Assembly: GCA_025352265.1 (NCBI GenBank)
Contig: JANXTS010000011.1
Location: 1-64,000, forward strand
Length of the DNA: 64,000 bases
From: Variovorax sp.
GTDB taxonomy: Bacteria > Pseudomonadota > Gammaproteobacteria > Burkholderiales > Burkholderiaceae_C
Direction of reading: 5' to 3'
The translations under genes and the position numbers were made by a program. This document shows, one piece after another, positions 53,752 through 62,976 of this stretch (the first letter of the stretch is position 1; each line of letters opens with the position of its first letter). A model generated the notes under the pieces. It was given only the letters and a program-made list of their open reading frames with translations, did not search any database and was not told the origin of the DNA.

Positions 53752-53769
53752 CGCGCAGCGGGAGATGAC

Positions 53770-55107
53770 ATGACAACCCCCGATCCGTTCGCCGCCTTCG
53801 AGTCCGAACGCACGGTCATCAAGCCGAAGCCGCGTGCCGGCGGCGGCGCATCGTCGACGGGCGGTACGGCGCCGTATGCGGCATCGACGGAAGCGCTCCC
53901 CGCCGACGTCGGCGAGCTCGGCCTGCTCAATCCGCTGGTGTCGGCCGCAGGCAGGTTGCTGGTGCTGGTCGGCAAGCTGCGCAACCTCGTGCAACCGCCC
54001 AGCGTGCCGGCGCTGCGCGCATCGACGGCCGATGCGGTGAACCAGTTCGACGCTGCAGCGAGGCGTTCCGGCGCATCCAACGAATCGGTGCTGGCCGCGC
54101 GCTACATCCTTTGCACTGCGCTGGACGAAGCGGTCGCCAACACGCCGTGGGGCGTGCAGGCGGGTTGGAGCAAGCAGAGCCTGCTGGTCCAGTTCCACAA
54201 CGAATCATGGGGCGGCGAGAAGGTCTTTCAGCTGCTCGCCAAACTGGCACAAGACGTGCCCACGCACCGCAATTTGCTGGAGCTGATGTACAGCGTGCTG
54301 GCGCTCGGCTTCGAGGGCCGCTACCGCGTGATCGACAACGGCCGCGCGCAGCTCGACAGCGTGCGGCAGCGTCTCGCGGACCTCATCGCCAAAGACCGAC
54401 CACCTCTCGAAGCCGAGCTCTCGCCCCACTGGCGCGGGCAGGCCGCGGGCAGTGCAAGGCTGCGCGAATCGTTGCCGCTGTGGGTCTTCGCGGTCGGCTT
54501 CCTGTTGCTGCTCGCACTCGCCTGGTTCGGCTTGCGGCTCACGCTCAACAACCGCTCCGACACGACGTATGCAGCGATTTCCGGGCTGCGGGTGCCCAAC
54601 GTGCAGATCGCACCGCCGGCCATCATGGCGAAGGCTCCGCGGCTCGCAAAATTCCTGGAGCCTGAAGTCAAGCAAGGGCTCGTCACCGTCACCGACGAAG
54701 CCGACCGCAGCACCGTGCGCTTGCGTGGCGACAGCTTCTTCGGCTCCGGCAGCGCCGAGCCTATGCCGCAATCGCTGCCGGTGCTCAAGCGCATCGGCCA
54801 GGCACTGGCCGAGGTCAAGGGCGAGGTGCTCATCACCGGCCATTCCGACAACCAGCCGATCCGCTCGATGCGCTATCCGTCGAACTGGCATCTGTCGGCC
54901 GCGCGTGCGGACGCGGTCAAAGCCTCGCTGGTCGGTTTGGTAGAACCCGGCCGCATGCGCTCCGATGGCAAGGCCGATGCCGAGCCGGTCGCGCTCAACG
55001 ACTCGCCGGCCAATCGCGCGCGTAATCGCCGCGTCGACATCGTGTTGTTGTCGGAGCCAGAGCGCACCGCGGCCACGCTGAATGCAGCGCCGGAGGGCAA
55101 GCGATGA
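53770..55107 (+). CDS. tssL: type VI secretion protein TssL with C-terminal OmpA domain
   Basis: The 445-residue protein has a Gly/Pro-rich N-terminus, a DotU/TssL cytoplasmic domain (~45-230; GLLNPLVSAAGRLLVLVGKL, ARYILCTALDEAVANTPWG, LVQFHNESWGGEKVFQLLA, ELMYSVLALGFEGRYRV), one transmembrane helix (LWVFAVGFLLLLALAWFGL, ~236-256) and a periplasmic OmpA-type peptidoglycan-binding domain (LITGHSDNQPIRSMRYPSNW, then NRARNRRVDIVL). This is the extended form of TssL that anchors the membrane complex to the cell wall. Its stop overlaps the tssM start (ATGA). Confidence 0.95.
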   Translation: MTTPDPFAAFESERTVIKPKPRAGGGASSTGGTAPYAASTEALPADVGELGLLNPLVSAAGRLLVLVGKLRNLVQPPSVPALRASTADAVNQFDAAARRSGASNESVLAARYILCTALDEAVANTPWGVQAGWSKQSLLVQFHNESWGGEKVFQLLAKLAQDVPTHRNLLELMYSVLALGFEGRYRVIDNGRAQLDSVRQRLADLIAKDRPPLEAELSPHWRGQAAGSARLRESLPLWVFAVGFLLLLALAWFGLRLTLNNRSDTTYAAISGLRVPNVQIAPPAIMAKAPRLAKFLEPEVKQGLVTVTDEADRSTVRLRGDSFFGSGSAEPMPQSLPVLKRIGQALAEVKGEVLITGHSDNQPIRSMRYPSNWHLSAARADAVKASLVGLVEPGRMRSDGKADAEPVALNDSPANRARNRRVDIVLLSEPERTAATLNAAPEGKR

Positions 55108-58100
55108 AAAAGCTTTTCGGCTGGCTCTTCAGCCCGTTGCTCTTCATGGTGCTCGCACTGCTGGTCGTCTCGCTGTTGATCTGGTGGGTCGGCCCGCTCA
55201 TCAAGGTCGGCTCACTGGCGCCGCTCGATTCCGAGACCTCGCGCTGGGTGCTGATCGGCTTCATCGTGCTCATCGCCGTGCTGCGCGCGATCTGGAAACG
55301 CTGGCGTACGCGCAAGGCCAGCCAGAACCTGACCGAAGGCCTGATGCGCGCGCCGGCTGCCAAGACCGGACCTGCAGGCGGCGTCGACGGAGGCGAGCAG
55401 AAGGTGCTCGACACGCGCTTCACCGAAGCGGTCGCGACGCTCAAGCAGATGCGCCTGCATGCGGCCGGTCGCAAGCCCGGCTGGCGCGACTGGTTGTCGC
55501 TGTCCGGCGGCAGCTATCTGTACGACTTGCCGTGGTACGTCTTCATCGGCGCACCGGGCGCAGGCAAGACAACGGCGCTGGTCAACTCCGGCCTGTCGTT
55601 TCCGCTGGCCGACAAGTTCGGCCCCGGCGCCATTCGCGGTGTCGGTGGCACGCGCAACTGCGACTGGTGGTTCACCGACGAAGCGGTGCTCATCGACACG
55701 GCCGGCCGCTACACCACGCAAGACAGCCACCAGACCGAAGACAAGAACGCGTGGGAAGGCTTCCTCGGCTTGCTGAAGAAGGTGCGTCCGCGCCGTCCAC
55801 TCAACGGCGTGTTCCTGACGGTGAGCGTGGCCGACCTGTTGAGCCAGGGCGCCGAGGCACGCAGCTCGCTGGCCTCGTCGATCCGCGCACGGCTGCTCGA
55901 ACTCGATGCCAAGCTCACGACACGCCTGCCGGTCTACGTGCTGGTCACCAAGAGCGACCTGCTCTACGGCTTCACCGAATACTTTGCCGATCTCGGCAAG
56001 GAACAACGCGCGCAGGTGTTCGGCTTTACGCTGCCGGCCGAAGAGGTGGTGCAGGTCGACGAGAAGGGCCTGTCGGCCGCGTTCGGGCGTGAGTTCGGCC
56101 TCCTGCACGATCGCATCAACGATGGTCTCATCAACCGCATGCAGCACGAGACGGACGTCACGAGGCGTGCGGCCATCTTCGGCTTCCCGGCGCAGCTCGG
56201 TTCGGTCGGTCCGCTGCTGTCCGACTTGCTAGATCAGGTGTTCACCGGCTCGCGCTTCACGCAGCCGCCCTGGGTGCGCGGCGTGTACTTCACCAGTGGC
56301 ACGCAAGAGGGCAGCCCGATCGATCGCGTGATGGGCAGCCTGGCGCGCAGCTTCGGGCTGGAGCGGGCGATGCTCGCGCCGCAAAAGAGTAGCGGCCGCA
56401 GCTACTTTCTCACTTCGCTGTTGCGCGACGTGGTGTTCCCCGAGCAACGGCTCGCGGGCGCCGACGTCAAGCTGGAGCGACGTCGCCATGGGTTGCGCCT
56501 GGCGACCGTGTCGCTCATGACGCTGGTCACGCTCGGCCTGCTCGCGGCGTGGGGCTACAGCACCTGGCAAAACCTGAACTACCTGAAGGCGGTCGAAGCC
56601 AGGGTCGAGCCCGCCAAGCAGACACTGGCGACACTGCCGGCACGCGTGCAAAACCTGGTCGAAGTGGCACCCGTGCTGCAAGGGCTGCGCGACATCTGGA
56701 AGGCGCCGGAGAACCGACAGGGCAACGAGCCGCTCTCCATGACGCTGGGCCTCTACCAGGGCGACAAGCTCGACGCGGCTGCGATGCTGGCGCACCAGCG
56801 TGCACTGAACGAAGCCTTCTTGCCGCAGCTCGCCAAGCGGCTCGAAGACCAGCTTCGCACCGCGCAAAAGGACAACCTCGAATTCAGCTACGAGGCGTTG
56901 AAGAGCTACCTGATGCTGCACCAGCCAGAGCACTTCGATGCCGAGGCGCTCAAGGCATGGATCACGCTCGACTGGGCCCGCAACATGGACCGCGGCATCC
57001 CGGAAGAACAGCGCAAGCTTCTCGAAGACCAGCTCGATGTGCTGATCGCGCAAGGCCCGCCGCGCTCGCCGTTGAAGATGGACGAGAACCTGGTGCGCAG
57101 CGTGCGCGGCGTGCTCGCCAGCTATCCGCTCGAGCAGCGCGTGTTCAGCCGGCTCAAGCGCCAGCGCCTCGGCAAGGACGTGCCGGCCTTCAGCGTGGCG
57201 GCCGCTGCCGGTCCTTCCGGCCCGCTTGTGTTCGAGCGCATCAGCGGCAAGCCGTTGACCGATGGCGTGCCGGGCATGTTCACTTACGACGGCTATCACA
57301 AGCGCTTTCAGAATGAAGTCACCGTGCTCACCGGACTGCTGGCGCAAGAAGATCCGTGGGTGCTGGGGCAAGACCGCACCGCGACCGATCGACTGAAAGA
57401 CTTGTCGCAACTCGGTGCGATGACCGATCGCGTGCGACGTCTCTACCTCGAGGAGTACGTCAAGGTATGGGAAGCAATGCTGGCCGATGTGCGGCTGGTA
57501 CGCGGCGCGGGGCTCGAGAAGAACATCGAGAGCGCGCGCATCTTGTCGGGTGCCAGTTCACCGCTTGCCAATTTCCTGCGCGCGGTCGTCAAGGAGACCA
57601 CGCTGATTCCGGCCGAAGGTGCCAAAGACGTGGTGAGTAAGGCGACCGAGACCGTGCGCAACACGCGCAAGGGCCTCGAAGATTTGTTCGGCGGCGACCC
57701 CAACAAGCCGGTCGTGACCGGCAAGCGCATAGAGAGCATCGTGGACGATCGCTTCGAGCCGCTGCGTCGCATGGTCACGGCCGGTACGCCGGGTGGAGCG
57801 GCCCCGCTCGACGATGCGCTCAAGCTCTTCAACGAGGTCTATGTCTATCTGACGGCGGTCGATTCCGCGGTGAAGAGTCGCTCGTCGCCGCCGCCCGGCG
57901 ACGTGGCCGCCAAGCTCAAGGGCGATGCGGGCCGGCTGCCGGAGCCGGTGCGCAGCATGGTCGAGAACCTGAGCCAGTCGGGCGCGACGCAAGCGCAAAG
58001 CGCGGAGCGCAGCAACCTAAGCCAGGACCTGCGGCCGGTGACCGACTTCTGCACACGCGCCATCGCTGGCCGCTATCCGCTGGTCGCCACCAGCAACCGC

Positions 58101-58709
58101 GACGTGCTGCCCGAAGACTTCGGCCAGATGTTCGGACCCGGTGGCTTGATGGACGACTTCTTTCAGAAGAAGCTGGCCGCGCTGGTCGACACCAGCACCA
58201 AGCCGTGGCGCTACAAACCGGTGGCAGAGAAGGCCGCGGTGACCACCGCGTCGCTCGCGCAGTTCGAACGCGCTGCGCGCATCAAGGACATCTTCTTTAG
58301 GGGCGGCGGCCGCGGGCCGGCGCTGCGGTTGGACTTCAGGCCGGTAGAGATGGACGAAAATATCACGCAGTTCATTCTCGATGTCGACGGCCAACTCGTT
58401 AAGTACGCGCATGGCCCGGTGGTGCCGATGGCGGTGCAATGGCCGGGACCCAAGGGCAGCAATCAGGTGCGCGTGCAGATCAGTCCGCCTTCGGCCACCG
58501 GGAATTCGGGCCTGTCGACGGACGGACCTTGGGCGTTGTTCCGTACGCTCGACAAGGCGCAGCTCGAACAGGGCGACCTGCCCGAGCGCTTCTTCATCAC
58601 CTTCAACATCGAGAACCGGCGCACTCGGTTCGAAGTGACGACCAACAGCGTGCAGCATCCGATTCGCCTGCGCGAACTGCGCGAGTTTTCTTGCCCGGAG
58701 GGACTGTGA
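55104..58709 (+). CDS. tssM: type VI secretion membrane protein TssM (IcmF)
   Basis: The 1201-residue protein has two N-terminal transmembrane helices (~11-30 and ~48-63), a cytoplasmic GTPase-like domain with Walker A GAPGAGKTT (149-157) and DTAGRY as the switch segment, a third helix (~459-480; VSLMTLVTLGLLAAWGYSTW) and a long periplasmic IcmF domain (~490-1200) with the typical FFXXGG-like ending region around RIKDIFFRGGGRGP. TssM forms the trans-envelope channel with TssL and TssJ. The intact Walker A box suggests an NTP-binding form. The GTG start of tagF overlaps its stop. Confidence 0.96.
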   Translation: MKKLFGWLFSPLLFMVLALLVVSLLIWWVGPLIKVGSLAPLDSETSRWVLIGFIVLIAVLRAIWKRWRTRKASQNLTEGLMRAPAAKTGPAGGVDGGEQKVLDTRFTEAVATLKQMRLHAAGRKPGWRDWLSLSGGSYLYDLPWYVFIGAPGAGKTTALVNSGLSFPLADKFGPGAIRGVGGTRNCDWWFTDEAVLIDTAGRYTTQDSHQTEDKNAWEGFLGLLKKVRPRRPLNGVFLTVSVADLLSQGAEARSSLASSIRARLLELDAKLTTRLPVYVLVTKSDLLYGFTEYFADLGKEQRAQVFGFTLPAEEVVQVDEKGLSAAFGREFGLLHDRINDGLINRMQHETDVTRRAAIFGFPAQLGSVGPLLSDLLDQVFTGSRFTQPPWVRGVYFTSGTQEGSPIDRVMGSLARSFGLERAMLAPQKSSGRSYFLTSLLRDVVFPEQRLAGADVKLERRRHGLRLATVSLMTLVTLGLLAAWGYSTWQNLNYLKAVEARVEPAKQTLATLPARVQNLVEVAPVLQGLRDIWKAPENRQGNEPLSMTLGLYQGDKLDAAAMLAHQRALNEAFLPQLAKRLEDQLRTAQKDNLEFSYEALKSYLMLHQPEHFDAEALKAWITLDWARNMDRGIPEEQRKLLEDQLDVLIAQGPPRSPLKMDENLVRSVRGVLASYPLEQRVFSRLKRQRLGKDVPAFSVAAAAGPSGPLVFERISGKPLTDGVPGMFTYDGYHKRFQNEVTVLTGLLAQEDPWVLGQDRTATDRLKDLSQLGAMTDRVRRLYLEEYVKVWEAMLADVRLVRGAGLEKNIESARILSGASSPLANFLRAVVKETTLIPAEGAKDVVSKATETVRNTRKGLEDLFGGDPNKPVVTGKRIESIVDDRFEPLRRMVTAGTPGGAAPLDDALKLFNEVYVYLTAVDSAVKSRSSPPPGDVAAKLKGDAGRLPEPVRSMVENLSQSGATQAQSAERSNLSQDLRPVTDFCTRAIAGRYPLVATSNRDVLPEDFGQMFGPGGLMDDFFQKKLAALVDTSTKPWRYKPVAEKAAVTTASLAQFERAARIKDIFFRGGGRGPALRLDFRPVEMDENITQFILDVDGQLVKYAHGPVVPMAVQWPGPKGSNQVRVQISPPSATGNSGLSTDGPWALFRTLDKAQLEQGDLPERFFITFNIENRRTRFEVTTNSVQHPIRLRELREFSCPEGL

Positions 58710-59386
58710 GCGAGACGCGTACTTTCCTAGCATCGGATGAGTTGCCGGGCTGGTTCGGCAAGCTGCCGGGCATGGGCGACTTCGCGCATCGCCGCATGCC
58801 GGAGCCGATGCGCGAGCGCCTCGACCACTGGCTGCAACGCGGCCTCTTGCGGCTGCGTGATGCGCACGACGACTGGATCGAGCGCTACCTTGCAGGGCCG
58901 CTGTGGTTTTTCGCGTTGGGCAGTGGATTGGGCGGCACCAACGCTTGGCTCGGTGTGCTGATGCCGTCGGTCGATGGCGTCGGGCGTTACTTTCCTTTCA
59001 TCATCGGCGCCGAGTGCGACGTGCCGTTGCACGAGTTCACGCCGTCGCAGTCGGGTGCGGTGTGGCGCTGGTGGCGCACCTGCGCACAGGCGGCACTCGA
59101 AGGTCTGGAGAACGACCTCGATGCGACACGCTTCGACGCGGCGCTGCTGCGCCTGTTCGACGCCGAGCAGAAAGACGGTGACCACGAAGCCACCGATGCG
59201 ACCCGTGGCGCTGCGATGGCGTGGCCGGCCGAGGGCCAGTCGTTGTGGCTCACCGATCCCACCGCAGACCGGGGACTGCGGATGAAGGCCGTCGGCCTGC
59301 CGACCGACGCGCGCTTCGATGCGCTCTTCGGCTTTGCCAGCGACGAATGGGTGCAGCGGGTGGAGCGGATGGAGCTTCCCGAATGA
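58706..59386 (+). CDS. tagF: type VI secretion-associated protein TagF
   Basis: The 226-residue protein starts at GTG 58706 (overlap GTGA) and carries the TagF/ImpM domain: GWFGKLPGMGDFAHRRMPEP at the N-terminus, then PLWFFALGSGLGGTNAWLGV, MPSVDGVGRYFPFIIGAE and SLWLTDPTADRGL. TagF represses type VI assembly post-translationally in Pseudomonas, where the threonine phosphorylation pathway (PpkA, PppA, Fha) relieves or works in parallel with it. The presence of ppkA directly downstream (ATGA overlap) fits this regulatory pair. Confidence 0.93.
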   Translation: MSETRTFLASDELPGWFGKLPGMGDFAHRRMPEPMRERLDHWLQRGLLRLRDAHDDWIERYLAGPLWFFALGSGLGGTNAWLGVLMPSVDGVGRYFPFIIGAECDVPLHEFTPSQSGAVWRWWRTCAQAALEGLENDLDATRFDAALLRLFDAEQKDGDHEATDATRGAAMAWPAEGQSLWLTDPTADRGLRMKAVGLPTDARFDALFGFASDEWVQRVERMELPE

Positions 59387-61224
59387 GCGACGCCGACGCC
59401 CCGAAGAACGACGACAGCGCGACGGTTATCTCCGCGGGCGGTACAGGTCGCACTGGCATGGCGAGCGGCCCGGCACGCCTGCCGACCTCTGGCTCGCAAG
59501 CCGGCGCCGAAGCCGGCGTGCTGCCGGCCGGCAGCATGGTCGGCGAGTTCGAGATCACCGCACTGGTCGGGCAAGGCGGCTTCGGCGCGGTGTACGAAGC
59601 GTGGGACCACACGCTGGAACGCGTCGTCGCCATCAAGGAATATTTGCCGGTGTCTTTGTCGACGCGGCAGAACGACGGCATGGTGGTGCCGCTGTCGGAG
59701 CGGCACCGCGAGACCTTCGACCTCGGCATGCGCAGCTTCATCAACGAGGCGCGACTGCTGGCGCAGTTCGACCATCCATCGCTGCTGAAGGTCTACCGCT
59801 TCTGGCAGGAGCGAGGCACCACCTACATGGTGATGCCGTTCTACCGTGGCGACACATTGCGCCAGGCCTTGGCCGCCATCCCGGCCGGCGTCGACGAAGG
59901 CTGGCTGATGCGCATCATGGACGGCGTGACGCAGGCGCTGGCCGTGATGCATGCGGCCAATTGCTATCACCGCGACATCGCGCCCGACAACATCATCCTG
60001 CTCGAAGGCTCGGGCCGACCGGTGGTGCTGGACTTCGGTGCGGCGCGGCGCGTGATCACCGACAAGACGCAGGCCATCACCGTCATCCTGAAGCCGGGTT
60101 ACGCGCCAATAGAGCAGTACGCCGAGATGCCCGACATGTCGCAGGGCGCGTGGACCGATGTGTATGCACTGGCCGCGGTGATGCACGTGGCGATCTGCGG
60201 TCGCGCACCGCCGCCGTCGGTGGCGCGGCTGCTGTCCGACAGCTATGTGCCGCTGGTCGACAACGAGATGCTGCGCCAGCGCTACAGCGTGCGGTTGCTT
60301 TCCGCCATCGATGCCGGGCTGGGCGTGCGGCCGGAGGCGCGACCGCAGTCGATGGGTGCGCTGCGCGAAGCGCTGGGGCTGGGAGAAGTCGCGACGCAGC
60401 ACATGGGGCATGGACTTACCCAAGGAATGCAGGGTGCCAGTGACCGCCCACCATCCACGCCGCCGGCGCTGCCCGCAAGGCCGCGCACCGCGTCACTTCC
60501 CGAGGGCGCCGGGGCCGGCAAGCTGATCGCCACCGCGGCGGCTGTGCTGCTCGCGATTGGCGCCGCTGGTGCCTGGTGGTGGATGCAGAAGAAGGACGGC
60601 GACGCCAAGGTGCTGCCCGTAGTGGCCGAACAAGATATCAAGCCCGGCGAGCCAACGCAGAAGGGGCCGCCCAGGCCGGAGCCAGCTGTTGCAACGCCCG
60701 CAGCGCTCGTGGCGCGAACGCCTTCCGAATTGCTCGCGTCGTTGGCGAGCGCCACCACGCCCGGCTGGGATGTCGCCGCCACACCACGCAAGGCGGAGGT
60801 GACGATCGGCAAGGACAAGCTCGCCTTCGAAGTGCGCAGCAACAAAGACGGCTTCGTCTACACCTACCTCCTGTCCAGCAGCGGCGAGATGTTTTTGCTG
60901 TTCCCCAACCTTCTCGACAAGCGCAACAAGATCGTCGCCGGCACGCCGCTGCAACTGCCGCGTCCGGCTTGGCCGATGGATTCCGGTGGGCCTGCCGGGA
61001 TCAACCAGTTCGCTGTGATGGTGAGCGAGAAGGAGCGTGATTTCGCGGCTACGGGGCTGCAGAACGACGGCGTGTTTCCGCAATTCCCGCTGGCGGCACT
61101 GGCCGCGTTGGAACTGGTGCGCGGCAAGGGGCCGCCGCCCCTGGCGGGCAAACCAGTATGCGCAACCGCGAGCCCGTGCAACGACGTCTATGGCGTCGGC
61201 AATTTCAGAATCGTCGAGAAGTAA
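59383..61224 (+). CDS. ppkA: type VI secretion Ser/Thr protein kinase PpkA-like
   Basis: The 613-residue protein has an N-terminal kinase domain (~54-320) with glycine loop VGQGGFGAVYEA (63-73), catalytic lysine K85 in VVAIKEY, catalytic loop HRDIAPDNI (196-204) and DFG at 217-219. A transmembrane helix lies at about 384-406 (LIATAAAVLLAIGAAGAWWW). The periplasmic part has a DUF4384-type domain (GKDKLAFEVRSNKDGFVYTY, then SGEMFLLFPNL). PpkA phosphorylates the forkhead-associated protein Fha to activate type VI secretion on surface contact. No phosphatase (PppA) or Fha gene lies in the window. The start overlaps the tagF stop. Confidence 0.92.
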   Translation: MSDADAPKNDDSATVISAGGTGRTGMASGPARLPTSGSQAGAEAGVLPAGSMVGEFEITALVGQGGFGAVYEAWDHTLERVVAIKEYLPVSLSTRQNDGMVVPLSERHRETFDLGMRSFINEARLLAQFDHPSLLKVYRFWQERGTTYMVMPFYRGDTLRQALAAIPAGVDEGWLMRIMDGVTQALAVMHAANCYHRDIAPDNIILLEGSGRPVVLDFGAARRVITDKTQAITVILKPGYAPIEQYAEMPDMSQGAWTDVYALAAVMHVAICGRAPPPSVARLLSDSYVPLVDNEMLRQRYSVRLLSAIDAGLGVRPEARPQSMGALREALGLGEVATQHMGHGLTQGMQGASDRPPSTPPALPARPRTASLPEGAGAGKLIATAAAVLLAIGAAGAWWWMQKKDGDAKVLPVVAEQDIKPGEPTQKGPPRPEPAVATPAALVARTPSELLASLASATTPGWDVAATPRKAEVTIGKDKLAFEVRSNKDGFVYTYLLSSSGEMFLLFPNLLDKRNKIVAGTPLQLPRPAWPMDSGGPAGINQFAVMVSEKERDFAATGLQNDGVFPQFPLAALAALELVRGKGPPPLAGKPVCATASPCNDVYGVGNFRIVEK

Positions 61225-61278
61225 TCGTCTTGAAGGGAAGGCCCTTTTCGGCCGTCTTTTCCCGACCAGGAACCAGCC

Positions 61279-62949
61279 ATGACCACAGTCCGACCCCCTT
61301 ACCTTTCTCGCACCGGATGGTGCGGCGCCGCGTTGCGGGTGGCGGCACTGGCAGCGCTGGCGGGCTGCAACACGGTGCCCAACACCACCCCGACGACGGC
61401 TGCACCGGCATCGGCGCCGACGCAGGCTGCTGCACCGGCCACCGCGCCGGCGCCCGGTCCCGCAACTTCGTTCGCCGGTGCGCGCCCTGGCCCGGGTGGC
61501 GGCAACGTGGCCGGCTCGGCCCGCACCTTTTCCACCCAGATGGCCACCTACACCTCGGTCGGCTTCGACGCCGTGCCCGGTTGGGTCCGCGACAATTTCT
61601 CGGAAAGCTGGCCTGCCTTCATCGGCAGTTGTCGCGTGTTGACCGGCCGCGGTGCCGAGTGGAAGCAGATATGCGACCGCGCCCGCGCCGTCGACGGCAA
61701 AGACAACACCGCGATCCGCGGCTTCTTCGAGCGCGAGTTCGCTGCCTATCAGATCCGCGACGACGACCGCAAGCCCGACGGCGTGGTCACCGGCTACTTT
61801 GAGCCTGAGATCAACGGTAGCCGCGGCTATGCGCCGCCCTACATCTACCCGGTGTACGGCCAGCCCGAGGACATGCTGTTCCTGGACGTGCGCAAGATCG
61901 CACCGGCACAGCGCACCGGCACCGTGGCCGCCACGGTCGAAGGGCGCAATGTCGTGATCCAGACCGGTGTGGCGATCCGCGACATGGGCCGGGCGGGCCT
62001 GTTCGCGCTCGACGTTTCGGCGCTCACGCTCGACGCCCTCGACAAGAAGGTGCGCCTGCGCTCCGAGGGCCGACGCCTGCTGCCCTACTACTCCCGCGAG
62101 GAAATCGAAACGCGCGGCGCACCGAATGCTAAGGTGCTGGCCTTCGTCGACAACGCGACGGCGTTGTACGAGATGCAGATTCAGGGCTCGGGCCGCATCC
62201 GCCTGCCCGATGGCGAAGTGGTGCGCGTCGCCTACGCCGAGCAGAACGGCTGGCCGTTCCGCCCGACGCTGGCGCAGGCACCCGGCGGCGGCAACGCGAG
62301 CCGCATCCGCAACCGCGGTATGGGAGGCATCGGTGGCGGCGGCATCGAACTCGACCTGGACGACGACAGCGACGAAAGCGCGCTCGATGGCCCTAACGTG
62401 ATCCGCACCCGCGGCTTCAAGCTGTCGGTGCCCGCGGTGATTGGCACTGTCGCCGTGCCCGGCCGCCGCACCAGCGCGCCAGCCGCCGGCAGCGGCATCA
62501 AGGATCCGAGCTACGTGTTCTTCCGCGAAGCGACAGGCGGCACGTCGGGTGGTCCGGTCGGCGCGCTCGGTGTGCCGTTGTCGGCTGGCCGGTCGATCGC
62601 GGTCGATCCGCGCGCCACGCCGTTGGGCTATCCGGTGTTCGTTTCGACGCGGTCGCCCGACACCGGCTCGCCGATGCAGCGCCTGACCATTGCGCAGGAC
62701 ACCGGCGGCGCCATTCGCGGTGCGGTGCGGGCCGACTACTTTTTCGGCAACGGCACCCAGGCTGCGAACAGCGCGCGCCGCATGAAAGAGCGCGGCCAAC
62801 TCTGGATCCTGTTGCCGCGCGGTCTGCAGGTGGCGGCTGCCTCGGCGCTGAGTTTGATCCGCACGCGCGGTGTCGGTGGCAGTGGCGCCGGCGGCGCCGG
62901 GCTGCCTGAATGTCTGGTCCCTGTTGAAGGCCAGTGCGTCGATGACTGA
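61279..62949 (+). CDS. MltA-type lytic transglycosylase lipoprotein in the T6SS locus
   Basis: The 556-residue lipoprotein (lipobox LAGC, Cys30) has an Ala/Pro/Thr-rich linker followed by an MltA domain (~110-340; GFFEREFAAYQIRDDDRKPD, VVTGYFEPEINGSRGYAPPY, PLYGQP-like YPVYGQPEDMLFL, EMQIQGSGRIRLPDGEVVRV, YAEQNGWPF) interrupted by a Gly/Asp-rich insertion (~345-375), then the 3D domain with the catalytic aspartate (LTIAQDTGGAIRGAVRADYF). Such enzymes cleave peptidoglycan with formation of 1,6-anhydro ends. In this operon it probably opens the cell wall locally for insertion of the TssJLM complex. It is larger than housekeeping MltA (~365-400) because of the linker and insertion. Confidence 0.9.
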   Translation: MTTVRPPYLSRTGWCGAALRVAALAALAGCNTVPNTTPTTAAPASAPTQAAAPATAPAPGPATSFAGARPGPGGGNVAGSARTFSTQMATYTSVGFDAVPGWVRDNFSESWPAFIGSCRVLTGRGAEWKQICDRARAVDGKDNTAIRGFFEREFAAYQIRDDDRKPDGVVTGYFEPEINGSRGYAPPYIYPVYGQPEDMLFLDVRKIAPAQRTGTVAATVEGRNVVIQTGVAIRDMGRAGLFALDVSALTLDALDKKVRLRSEGRRLLPYYSREEIETRGAPNAKVLAFVDNATALYEMQIQGSGRIRLPDGEVVRVAYAEQNGWPFRPTLAQAPGGGNASRIRNRGMGGIGGGGIELDLDDDSDESALDGPNVIRTRGFKLSVPAVIGTVAVPGRRTSAPAAGSGIKDPSYVFFREATGGTSGGPVGALGVPLSAGRSIAVDPRATPLGYPVFVSTRSPDTGSPMQRLTIAQDTGGAIRGAVRADYFFGNGTQAANSARRMKERGQLWILLPRGLQVAAASALSLIRTRGVGGSGAGGAGLPECLVPVEGQCVDD

Positions 62950-62976
62950 CATCATCCGCGCCACCGGAGGCTGAGC

